Origin: Nothophaeocryptopus gaeumannii
Taxonomy: Eukaryota; Ascomycota; Dothideomycetes; Mycosphaerellales; Mycosphaerellaceae
Direction: 5' to 3'
NCBI GenBank assembly: GCA_031771865.1
Contig: JASISA010000041.1
Coordinates: 186,001 to 250,000, forward strand
DNA length: 64,000 nt
The first letter of the stretch is position 1, and each line of letters begins with the position of its first letter. Below the pieces are notes generated by a model. The model had not been told where the DNA came from and did not search any database. It saw only the letters and a program-made list of their open reading frames with translations. The position numbers were made by a program, and so were the translations under genes. Of the stretch, positions 54,370 through 64,000 are shown in pieces.

Positions 54370-57300
54370 ATGGCCAACAGCGACATCAGACCTTTTATCC
54401 CTGGTGAGCGGTCATCGGGTAGAACTGCTAAGCGTCTTAACTACAGCCTCTCCAATCTAAGCAACCAGGGCGACGGCGAAGGTGAGAATATTGAGGTTTC
54501 ATCCAGTCGACCCAAAGCCCATGCCAGGAAGGTCAGGAAGAAGGCAGAAGCAGAAGTTAACGACTCCAATACTACTCAACCCGCGAAGCGCAGTCGTCCC
54601 GCTCAGAGTGCACGAACTACTAAAGCGAAGAAAGCTGCGGCATCGAAGACTGGAGCTGGCACAAAGAACCAAGCCAAAGTCAAGGATGTGGTTCGGGCGA
54701 TGACAGGAGGAAGCCCTGCGGATCAACTTCGCAACGCTGTCATATCAAACGCACTGCCGCAAACACCGAAGAGAAGACCATCTTCCGGAAAGTCGAAGGC
54801 AACTCCGGCTTCATCTGCTGGTGAAGATGATGCTACCGAAGCACCTGAGCAGCAAATCGAATCTTCCACCAAAGACTCATTTGAAGAAGGCGGAAACAAA
54901 CAAAACAAGTTTTTCGACACGGTTGGAGTCCCCACTCCTCTCGATGCTACGATTGATCAAGAACAGCATCAACAAGATCAACTCCCAACGCCGCCTTCTT
55001 CGAATCCAAGCTCTTACAAGGCAGACGAAGACCATAACGATACCCAAGCCAAAGATTCAGCAGCGCAGCCATCAGCCCAACTCACGGGCACTCTCAATCT
55101 CCAGAAGTTCGCTTACACACCAGAGAAGAAGCAGACTGCAACCTCACTACTCCACACGTTCCAGAGCCCAATGAAGGGGAGCTCAGAAGCATCAAGTGGT
55201 CTGAGCTCAGCTTTGAACTCTCCGCAACTTGGACGATTAGCGGCTGCCGCCGGAACCCCCATATCATCCAGCGAAACAGTCCCGACTACGAGCGCCGTCA
55301 ACAACGAAGTATGCCTACCGCGTGCTCATCCAGAAGCGGCACCAACTCCATCGCGAGCACGCCGGATTCCGAAGCCTATTCAACGATATGGCCAGCCCTT
55401 GGAGATAGCCCAAGTGATCAGTCTCGTTGACGAGAACGAGATTGCATTTGACCGCGATGTGGAAATGGACGATGCTGAGAACAATACCGATGCGGAATGG
55501 GAGGATACGGAAATCGCCGAACATGTCGACAACGATGATGTCTTCCAACCGGAGCCTCAACCTACACCAAAGCGTCGAAAGTCGTCCGGTGCCATCTCTA
55601 ATGGTAGGAAACGCAAGGCGTCTACGGAAGTGAAGCGACCGGCAGCCAAGCGCCAGAAGTCGATTGTTGCGCTCAAGGTACCCCTCCACGAACCAGAAGA
55701 GTCAGCACCGGCATCATTAGCGCCTTCGAGAAGGAAGTCGTCGGTTGCTCCCAAGCCCAGGGCTAAGAAGCCATGCATCAAGTCTGAGGAGGCACCACAA
55801 GTTCAGCCTCCCGAAGGTGATTATCAGCAATCACTTCCATTTGCACCTCAAGTCGCCGACGAAAGCGTCTTCGACCCTCACCTACTCGCAATCTCGAAGA
55901 GACTCAGCTACAGAGCTCCATTCTCAGACAAGCTGGACCCACAAGGCCGGCCAGAAGTATGGGCCGACAGTCGTCAAGCTCTTTGCGAGACCGTTCCCTA
56001 CTTCAAGATGCCTCAAAGTGGATGTCATCAGAACGATCGACATTCTACGCCTTTCTGTTTGATGGCGTAGGACACTGTCGAGAGTACATGGACACGGATG
56101 TGATCATTGCCAGAGCTGGTGGTGGAATGGAGAATGACGCTGCTTCCGGAACAATGCTTCAAAAGAGGTCTCAAAGCATGGACGAAGCTCAAGTCCAAGC
56201 CGTGCTGAACGACATTGAGCATCAGAACCCAGTAGTCATCATCTGTGGTGATAAGAACAAAGGTGCTCTATGCAAGATGCCTCACAAGTACAACGTGCTT
56301 GGATGGTACAAGCCAATTGCTGTCTGGGGTGAGAAGACGATGGGTAAGAAGAGTATTTGGACGACTATCAAGTACCGGTTCGAGCGTCTGGATCCTTCGA
56401 AGCCAGCTTGGCATGCGCCCAAAGACGAGCTTTTGATAGCAGACGAGGCAGCATCCGCCGGCCCTCTCGTTCGTCAGACCTGCACTGGTTGCGACGAGCA
56501 ATCGCCTGTCATGTATCTTAATGGCTGGATGTGTCTCAATCCGGCTTGCGATTGCTTTTGGAAGCTGCACGGTGGTGTTGATGCATCCACCGGACCGATA
56601 CCTTACAACCCAGCCTACCTTCTACACCGCACTCGATGGGCGAACGAAGAGGAGCCTTACAGCGTCCGTCCTCCAGTTCCAAATGTCGGCAACGTGGTTG
56701 GCGACAATCTTACTTACATCAACACCCGAGGCATCTGCTGCCCCAACTGCGGTCGATGCAGCCAGCGCCGTCTGTTCAAAGGCTGGCAATGCGACAATCC
56801 AGTTTGCGACTTTGCCAGCTTTCCGAAGCATATCCCAGTCAAGCCGGCTCTACTGCACAATCCTTGGGAGAATGCAGGCGATGGACCTTCGCTCTCAAGA
56901 AACAAGCACGAGAAGGGCCATGGCGTGAAGGTGGAAGTGAGCCATGAGCTGGGCTTCAAGGTCTTCACTTACACTTTCGATGGCATCAATGGCAAGTTTG
57001 TGCATGCTGTCTCCAATGCGAAGATCAACAGGGAGCCTGATGGGGCAGATGAGATGTTTGCTGCGATGCAGGTACAAGATGATCCGGATATGGACCTGCA
57101 TCTTGAGAGACGGCGATTTGGAGCTGAGAAAAGCAACACAGTAGCAGCTGCTGCTGAGCCTGAGCCTGGTCCGGCAAAGAGGTCGAAGTCTAAGGCGAGC
57201 GCTGTACTTCAAGCCGAGCCAGCGACTTACCAAGAGACCCTTCGGGCGCTACAAGAGGACGATCAGCGTCGAGCACATGAGTTTCAAGCTGTCCAGAGCC

Positions 57301-58262
57301 GCCGCATATTCGGTTCATTGCGAATATCAGAAGTCCGTGCCACCGATGCAAACAGCGAAGTCATCACCGGTCTACCATCCAGGAGAGCCGGTCGTCCCTC
57401 ATCCTCTGGTGCCAAAGCAGAGCCCGTCTTCGAAAACGGCGACTTTATGACAGCCTTCAGCATGAACTACGGCATGCCGTACAAATTCGTCGCCAGCGGA
57501 GCCAGCCAACCCTTCTCCAACTCTCCATGGCCAGTCCGCGCATGCCGTGCCGATTTGAATTGGGCCTCCCAAAACTTCCTCTCCCCCTCCGACCACTCCG
57601 AATTCAACGAACTCCTCATCTTCGCCTACCTCGAAGGCCAAAAAATCGAATACCACGACGACGGAGAATACGGTCTCGGCCCACGAATTGCCACACTCTC
57701 CCTAGGCGGTAAAGCGAAAATGCACATGCGCATGAAAAGCAAACATTACGTCGGTTGCTCCAAGGGAACTGGTATCCTTACCTCCGAACGTCCTGTACCG
57801 GGAAGCATCATCATCAATGGGGAATCCACCTACCCAGCCCGCCTCTCCGCCTTTCACGAACTCGAATCCCTCGAAACCACAAATAAACCCCTCTACGACA
57901 AACGCCGTAAAGAGCTCCCCAAAGAACTCAACTTCTTCTCCGCCAAAGGAAAACTCGCACCCGACCTCGTCACAATCACGCTGAATCATGGAGATATCGT
58001 GCTCATGGAAGGGTATGAGATCCAACAATATCTGGAACATAAGGTGGTTCCGGAGCAGTGTTTGCGGTTTGCGATGACTTGTCGGACGGTGTTGCCGGAG
58101 CATTTGAAGGTTGGGGAGAGGCCGGAGTATGAGGTGGAGATGAGTTGTTTGTGGAGGATGCAGCAGCAGAAGCAGGTGCAGGAACGGGAGGAGAGGGCGG
58201 AAAGGGAGACGATGCAAGGGGTGGTCAGAGAGGAAGAGGCGCAGCTGGATGGCGGCGCGTGA
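54370..58262 (+). CDS. Large AlkB-like 2OG-Fe(II) dioxygenase with zinc-ribbon-like and SRA-like regions; reading frame interrupted once
   Basis: Frame 1 runs 54370 to a stop at 56070; the adjoining frame runs to 58262. The conserved text passes from VWADSRQALCETVPYFKMPQ (frame 1) to FYAFLFDGVGHCREYMDTD (other frame) near 56010-56045. The total length is one base short of a full frame, so a one-base loss explains it. A 62-nt intron at 55970-56031 (GTCGTC...CATCAG) is an alternative but removes conserved-looking residues. The joined product would have ~1297 residues: a disordered basic N-terminus, then an SRA-like stretch (VIIARAGGGM ... YKPIAVWGEKTMGKKSIW). Two Cys-rich ribbons follow (CTGCDE...CLNPACDCF; CCPNCGRC...CDNPVCDF). 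The AlkB-type domain is C-terminal, with the iron ligands in YHDDGE and LNHGDIVLMEG...EHKV and the late Arg in LRFAMTCRT. Likely nuclear, acting on nucleic acid (inference). Confidence 0.8.
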
Positions 58263-60735
58263 TGGGTAGATGGAGATGGACGGAATTAAAGGAGACTCCG
58301 AGTGAGGTGAGGTGAGGAGAGGATTAGGGTGCGTGTGTGTGGCTGATGAGTGTGGGTGGGTGACGAAGAGCACAAGCACGAGGTCTCAAGGAAGTAACGA
58401 AGGAATGGATTCCGCGGAGAATAGTTTCCAGCAGCTCGGTGCTTTGTGGATGGTTGGCTGGTTGGCTTGTTGGCTGGTTGGAATGTCATCCACTCATCTC
58501 ATCTTGGTATGTATGTTAAGGGTCCAGTCTCATCTCGTAGGGCTGAAAGGAATTTGCACTTCTGCGGAGGGGACTTGGGGTACATCAGATCTATCATGCG
58601 GGGTGTAAGACATCAGATCCTCTCGCGAATGGGTGGTGGTGGTGGTCATCAAGTCATTATTGGTAATCATCCATCATCAGCCCAGGGTAGTCGCGTAGTT
58701 CAAAGTCTTGGATGCAAAATGGCAAAGTACTGGTCTCGTCTTTCTGTAATCGATTCTGCTCGGCCGTCTGTCTTCACTTACGTGATGTGCTGATGACAGA
58801 TGACCATGCGTCTGCGAACGCTCGTTCGGTTCGCCGCGGAGGATAGTTGGTTTTCTCGATCGAAGAGGGTGGTCATCAGTGCTCGCTCTCCCAGGAGTGC
58901 ACTAAGGCTACGGCATTCGCTCGAAGGGGGTGGTCATCAATGCCAATTCGGAAGATGCTCCTACCGAAATCAATACACCCGACCGACCGCGCATTAGCAG
59001 CCTCGCACTTCAGGCCGACGAGTTCGTAAGTTCTCGGTGGCGAAGGAAGCCTGCTGGAAAACGCGGTACCGAAGAAAGTCTGTCGTAGTGATGCCTGCAA
59101 ATGTTTCATATGCCTACGACGCATTTTAAGGTGTGAAGTCGGCGATACTGCCGCGGTTCAGGTGCAATGGCCGGGTCGAAGCGGAGTCAACCCCGGTCTG
59201 CTTGCTTGCCGCGGTTGATCAGTAGTCGTTCGTGTTTGGTTGTTGATGGTGGTGTGGTGTGGTGTGGTGTGATGAGGTCTGCGGCGGTTGACCAGCTGGA
59301 TGGATAGCGTGGGGTAGGACAATGCGGATATTGTGGACGCGAAGAAGACGCGAAGAATGACCGGTGAGGAGAGCCACAGACCACCTGTTCCAGCATCCCT
59401 GGCGTCCACGATGGTGTGGGTTAGAGAGTTAAGGTTGGGCTGCGCAATGCACAATAGGAAGGCTCGGCACACTCCGTGGGATGGACGCGTCGTCGACAAT
59501 TTGCAGGGAGCAGGCAAACTCTCTCGCGACGTCCTTGTCCTGTTGTTGGAGAGTCTCACGAATGACCTCTGCATCACACCCTCACCACCACCACCACCAC
59601 CACCACCACCACCAGTCCACCCTCTCACCGCCACCACACGACCACTTTGTTTGCGATAAGCTTCGCGTGCAGGAAAACCACCACAGTGATGTGCGGCCTT
59701 GCAGCGCCACCAGTCGCAGCCCCGGGCCGAACGAGGTGGAATCCTGGCATATTCCTGCTGGCTCGGACGAGGCAACAGAAGGCCGCCCACACTACTGTGA
59801 GTTAGCTGTGAGTTACTGCAGGCAATCTTCGCGTCTCTGCGCCTACCGCGGCCATTCGATCGAGTCTTCGGTACTTGCAGCTGCCTGCCCTCTGCTCGCT
59901 CCCGGCCTGTTGCGTCGCTAGTGAAATGCACTATTGCTGAGCTTCTGAGCTTCTGAGCTGACGCGGGATGTCTGACTTTGTACGCGTTGGTTGACAGATT
60001 ACCTCCTGCCTCTGCCACTTCTGTTCGGGATAGTTGTTTAGACAAAGCGCGGTACGAGGTATGCCTTGGGCGACGGAGGGAAAAGATGTCTCACCAATGA
60101 CTGCTGAGCCAGTCATACGCCTCTGCCTGGTGAGGCGCATGCTGACTAGTTCTACACCAAGTCGAGACGGGAGGACGCCTCCACAACAGGCATCGATGGA
60201 CTGAAGAGTGCCTCGAGTCCGCCCTTTTCGTAACCGCCCTTTCCTCCTCTTCCTTGGGTGCTACCAGTACAAGTACATGTATCATCCCAGCCAGTCGTTC
60301 CAGATCTCCGATTTCATTTCGCAACCCAGGATAGCTGTTAGCTGTGCATCTTCACAGCTGCATATTCTGACCGACCCCACATCGTCTCTCAGTCCGGCTC
60401 CGAGCTGTTTGGAGGAACAAGAAGCGTCGGCCGCTTCCTCTTAAACACAGCAGCCCGCCAGCGAACAGGTCTTTGACCGGCAATCGGGCCGGGCACTTGC
60501 ACGGATTGGACCTACCTACGTGTTCGGTCTCCGTTCGCACCACTACACTACTGATCGCTATTTGCATCCTCACGGCAGAATCTGCGCCTGAACCACGGCT
60601 CAAGGCTTCAAAGTTCGAAGGCGATCTGCAGCTTTACTCACCGCGCGCAGCCGGCTGCCTATCCCACGCCCCGAGTTGGCACTTACTCGCGTGCCCTTCC
60701 AACCACACTTCACAGTCAACTATAACTTCATAACC
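58263..60735. other. 2.5-kb gene-free region with short repeats
   Basis: No supported gene. Contains three copies of GGTGGTCATCA (58641, 58868, 58929), a (GGTGT)n tract near 59249-59270 and a (CAC)10 tract near 59583-59613. A 295-residue minus-strand frame at 60045-59158 translates the CAC tract as poly-glycine and looks spurious. Confidence 0.55.
59583..59613. repeat. (CAC)n microsatellite
   Basis: About ten CAC triplets in a row in non-coding sequence. Confidence 0.9.
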
Positions 60736-61710
60736 ATGCCGTCGCCTGACGTGGGTAAGACATTGCTCGAGCCATCGACAGCCCGCAGCTCGACGTGTCC
60801 ACCCACGACCGTGCGCATTCCTGTCAATGCGTCAAAGGATGCCCGTCACCCACCAATGCATACGAATATATCACGCTCGGCGCCAGCCTCATTCACCATG
60901 TTGACAAAGCCTTCGAAAAGCAAGCCCGCACCTCAGTTCGAGGATGAACTCAACGAAAATCCCGCTGCACACTTCTTATCACCTGTCTCCATGTATGAAT
61001 ACGACGACTGGACCGAGGACTCGGACGAAGACGCCGATGAGGTAGAGTGGGATGCCGGTATTACCGACTTCGCACTTTTCGACGACAGACGCCAAGCTCA
61101 AGCACGACAAGAACAAGTCAGCGACAGATGGAAAGGCCTTCTTGTTAGCCAAGCATCTGCTCTGCAACGGGCTGTCAATCGCAACCGCTCTGATTCGGAT
61201 CCTACTCGCAACCGGACATGGACACCGTTGCTGGAAGATCTTCCACAACTCACCCCGGACAACTCGCCCAACCTGAGAGATGAGTTCGACATTGAAGCCT
61301 ACTGCGGTGGCAAGGCTCCACGACCACGCATACCAAACTATCTCAGCCAAACGCCTCCTCTGGACGAGCTTTCAGACGAGTACGACGATGACGAGGACTA
61401 TGATTCAGAGGAAGACGAGCTACCGGTAGCTTTCCTGGTCGAACGCGCACGTGAACGTCGCCGTGCAGCTCGCAAAATGGAGCGTCCAGGTCTACGCTTC
61501 AATCGAACCATGTCGGGCAAAACGCACGTGTGGCGACGACCAAGCTATCATCTTTGCGATGTCACTGAGGACGTGGAGGCGGAGCGACAGGCCGAGCTCG
61601 GTTATCCGCAGCAACCACAGACGCGGCAGGTGCCGGTGCGGGAAACCGAGGGTCATCAACGTATCCGCGCGCATGCACTTGCGTACCAGCAGCGGGGACG
61701 AGGGCGATGA
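60736..61710 (+). CDS. Acidic fungal protein of unknown function
   Basis: Single-exon ORF, 324 residues from the ATG at 60736 (MPSPDVGKTLLEP). The frame extends upstream only from a TTG. The N-terminus is Ser/Thr/Pro-rich. Residues ~85-120 are acidic and aromatic (YEYDDWTEDSDEDADEVEWD), followed by a helix with FDDRRQAQARQEQVSDRWKG. The second acidic patch (SDEYDDDEDYDSEEDELP) precedes a basic helix (LVERARERRRAARKMERPG) and a possibly conserved TMSGKTHVWRRPSYHL motif. The C-terminus is Gln/Arg-rich and ends RGRGR. The alternation of acidic and basic segments suggests a nuclear or RNA-associated protein. No domain recognised; I regard it as a real gene because of length, start context and codon make-up. 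Confidence 0.68.
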   Translation: MPSPDVGKTLLEPSTARSSTCPPTTVRIPVNASKDARHPPMHTNISRSAPASFTMLTKPSKSKPAPQFEDELNENPAAHFLSPVSMYEYDDWTEDSDEDADEVEWDAGITDFALFDDRRQAQARQEQVSDRWKGLLVSQASALQRAVNRNRSDSDPTRNRTWTPLLEDLPQLTPDNSPNLRDEFDIEAYCGGKAPRPRIPNYLSQTPPLDELSDEYDDDEDYDSEEDELPVAFLVERARERRRAARKMERPGLRFNRTMSGKTHVWRRPSYHLCDVTEDVEAERQAELGYPQQPQTRQVPVRETEGHQRIRAHALAYQQRGRGR

Positions 61711-63829
61711 TGAAGGAAGAGGAAAGGCTAGCTTGTGGAAGCTGAGGCTGAACGCGGAAGCAGGCAAGCGATATGCGGGTGTGAAGACCGCTTCTTCAGC
61801 TTTATTCTTCCGTACCACCGATCACTCACGCACAACAAAGGAACCGAGCTGGAACTGGGATCACGTACGATTGTGTGGAACGGTACTGCAAGCAGGCGAG
61901 GCAGCTCTCCTATTTTCTTCCCCGCATACTGATGGGTGTTATTTGATTTTCGATTCCTCAAATGGGAAGGCGAGTTAGCGTCTGATTGCACGATAGATTT
62001 GGGCATGAACACATGATGCGAAGCAAGAATAGGGAACGACGATTTACTGCAAGTATCAAGACTGGTACGATTGCGAGATTCGAATGGCTTGGTTGCTTTC
62101 ATCACGGAGAGGAACGAAGAAGATTACTTGGCTGCGAGGCTACCTGCATGCATGGGCATTCTACGGGCTTGGAGTTTAACCGATGATGGATTGAGTGATT
62201 GATTGGGTCGGAAGTGCATGAGATACCAATTGATGCTGTTGATTTGATTTGCATAGCTTAACAGCACGAGGCACGTTCAGGAGAATTTTACTTGTTACCG
62301 ACAGATTGATGCATTGCATTGTATCTGCAGAGAGCCAGACAGACTGCGTTGCACAACAGCTTTCGGCTGCAAGTTGTTGTTCAGCCGGAGAGACATGATA
62401 GGGTACCATATTTTTCTTCGATATGAAGCTATGGTATAGCTGAAATGGTCACATGGTACACCACCTCCAACCTCTCTTTATCCTTCCCCTTCCTATTCGA
62501 GCAGCGGTTCCGAAATCCGCCGTATGTGGTTTTCGCATGTCGTCCCTCATAGCTATACCATGCAATGCCACGCCATCATTATAGCGGTGTACGCCCAATC
62601 TCTTAGGTACCTAATAGGCACTATCGCGGCTAAACTCCTTATTCTGACCCTGTTTGCGAGTGAGTTGACACGTGAGCTCCACACATCCATGGATATACAT
62701 GCATAGGGGCGCATAGGACCTACCTACCTGCCTGCATGTTTTCCTTCCCCGCCGCGCCCGTACGTGTCCTTCCACTAGCTCGCTCTTCTCTAATCGAAGA
62801 AGGAACAGGGTTCTGCTTGATGAATCGATTGACTACTCGCGCAACGAGGCTTTACTGTCTGTGACGCCTTCGTTGGCGTTGGCGGTTGCGGCTCCTTTGC
62901 ACAGTACATAGGATGTACAATACCTGTCCACCGTTTCGAGCCGATGGCCAATTCATTGAAAACCACGAGACGAGGACTTTTCGTGTGTGTCTGTCTACCG
63001 TGTATACCTACCAACGCGTGGGTTCGCAACTTCGCATTATGTAGTACTGACGTTCTTCTCCGCTGTATGAGGCCTCGGGCTTTCACGGGACTTGAATCAA
63101 GTACGCCTCACCTTTGATTGACCTCGCCCTGCCTGCTTGTATTGTATGTAAACTTGCCAGCGAGTGACAATGAAGGGAAAGAAGGTTTTGATATGATCGT
63201 CTGACTTTTTCGACGTGGTGTGTGGTCTTGCATACTGTACTTCGGCTCGGGGAGGTTGGAACAGAACATATTTGCCGTGGGGAGGGGGAGAAGACTGAAG
63301 AAACATCGTCTCGGCTCGAGGAAAAATAACATGCATGCATGCAATGCATGTCGCATCTGAACCGGATATCAAAGGCTTTAATCTTCTCATCCAACAATCT
63401 AGACCTCTGGTAGGACAAGGTCAGCAGACGTGGTGGTTTCGCTTGGCGAGGTCGAAGTCGTCAGGATCGGGGGACAGGTCCGTGCTCCGTGATGACATGA
63501 CGAGGCTGCAGTGGGATGATCTGCATGGTTGCTGCTAAGACCCTTGCAAACTTTCACATGCGAGTGGTCAAACCCGCTCGGCTATCAAAGGCGTAGTGGA
63601 GCAGCTCTTTTGCCGGACAATAGGGCCGGATTCGAAAGATATGCCAGACCATGTTCTAAACAATGCATGTAGTAGAAGTTGACGGGACGTGACGTGACGT
63701 GGGCAATGAATCTGCAAGGACTCCGAATGAGACCGAGTAGGAACCTCTTCGGATCAACTTCCGCTTTCGATTTCTTGGTATTGACTCCACTCTCAAAATC
63801 GAACGCAGCAGCTTTTGTAGCACTTACCT
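61711..63829. other. 2.1-kb gene-free region
   Basis: Lies between converging genes. Open frames are short and without features. An 11-bp inverted repeat (62431-62441 and 62551-62561) and a CATG-rich tract (about 63330-63350) are the only structures noticed. Confidence 0.55.
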
Positions 63830-64000
63830 CTACCAAGCCGTAATATCATCAACTTCCGCCTCCCCAAACGTGCTCTCCTTGACCTCCCTTGCCTCCTCCT
63901 CCCTCGGCGGCCAATTCATCGGCTCCCTAGCCATAATATCCGCCAATTCCCTCTTCATGAAATCCCGCAACAACCCATTTACCTGCTTGAACTCCAGCAA
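63830..64000 (-). CDS. C-terminal end of an unidentified protein (5' part beyond window)
   Basis: The minus strand is open from the window edge to TAG at 63832-63830. It encodes about 56 residues with strongly coding-like make-up: LLEFKQVNGLLRDFMKRELA, then IMAREPMNWPPREEEA and the acidic end EAEVDDITAW. The helix followed by PMNWPP and an acidic tail does not match a family I recognise. A splice donor-like GTAAGT just after the stop is ignored because the stop comes first. Only the strand and end are claimed. Confidence 0.6.
   Translation of the reverse strand: MLEFKQVNGLLRDFMKRELADIMAREPMNWPPREEEAREVKESTFGEAEVDDITAW

Noticed and set aside
55970..56031. 62-nt intron in the AlkB-like gene as the preferred model
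   Set aside because: The donor GTCGTC is poor and the segment encodes a peptide that looks conserved; kept only as an alternative to a frameshift.
59158..60045. 295-residue minus-strand ORF
   Set aside because: Contains poly-glycine from the CAC microsatellite and a His/Thr run from another short repeat; no domain.

Overview
The window looks like a piece of a filamentous ascomycete genome. Genes are interrupted by short introns of about 40-145 bp with GT...AG ends and CTGAC/CTAAC-like branch sites. The set includes families typical of these fungi: an ApsA/Num1 cortical anchor, a 2,419-residue class II myosin, an oligopeptide transporter, a GH17 glucanase, and DUF7918- and DUF7587-like proteins. 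Protein style and gene content fit Dothideomycetes (perhaps Mycosphaerellales), but that placement is an inference.

Layout. 1-3.2 kb: 3' part of a Num1/ApsA-type gene. 3.9-5.0 kb (-): DUF7918 gene. 5.8-7.0 kb (+): secreted purine nucleoside permease-like protein. 7.0-8.45 kb: a degenerate tandem array with a ~98-113 bp period that fills the whole space to the next gene. 8.4-9.4 kb (-): coiled-coil/bromodomain-like protein. 9.7-10.2 kb (-): doubtful small coiled-coil gene. 10.6-11.4 kb (+): protein made of two SUMO-like domains. 11.6-12.05 kb (-): remnant of an alpha/beta hydrolase. 12.7-14.95 kb (+): protein kinase. 15.4-16.6 kb (+): DUF7587-like protein. 17.3-18.3 kb (+): GH17 enzyme. 18.6-18.9 kb (-): small coiled-coil ORF. 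19.1-22.3 kb: a divergent pair, a zinc alcohol dehydrogenase (-) and an aldo-keto reductase (+) that carries a one-base frameshift. 22.5-23.5 kb (+): unknown protein. 25.1-26.3 kb (+): HSL-type hydrolase whose nucleophile serine is glycine. 26.7-28.4 kb (+): ferroportin. 28.4-30.5 kb (-): methylcrotonyl-CoA carboxylase biotin subunit. 31.3-33.0 kb (+): acidic nuclear-type protein. 34.5-35.5 kb (-): RS/Q-rich single-membrane-segment protein. 38.0-40.6 kb (+): OPT transporter. 41.4-48.8 kb (-): class II myosin. 49.5-53.2 kb (+): Red1/ZFC3H1-type zinc-finger protein. 54.4-58.3 kb (+): large AlkB-like dioxygenase with zinc-ribbon-like modules and an SRA-like segment; its reading frame is interrupted once. 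60.7-61.7 kb (+): acidic unknown protein. 63.8-64 kb (-): 3' end of one more gene.

Most genes are ordinary housekeeping or accessory genes with no obvious shared pathway. Two links suggest themselves. The dehydrogenase and aldo-keto reductase share a 606-bp divergent promoter region. Three chromatin- or ubiquitin-like-flavoured proteins lie within 50 kb of one another: a bromodomain-like protein, a di-SUMO-like protein and an AlkB/SRA-like protein.

The most unusual items are the 100-bp-class tandem array, the two-domain SUMO-like protein, the AlkB-family architecture, the hydrolase with a lost nucleophile behind three perfect palindromes, and several enzymes that look catalytically impaired. 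No tRNA, rRNA, CRISPR array or intact transposon was recognised.
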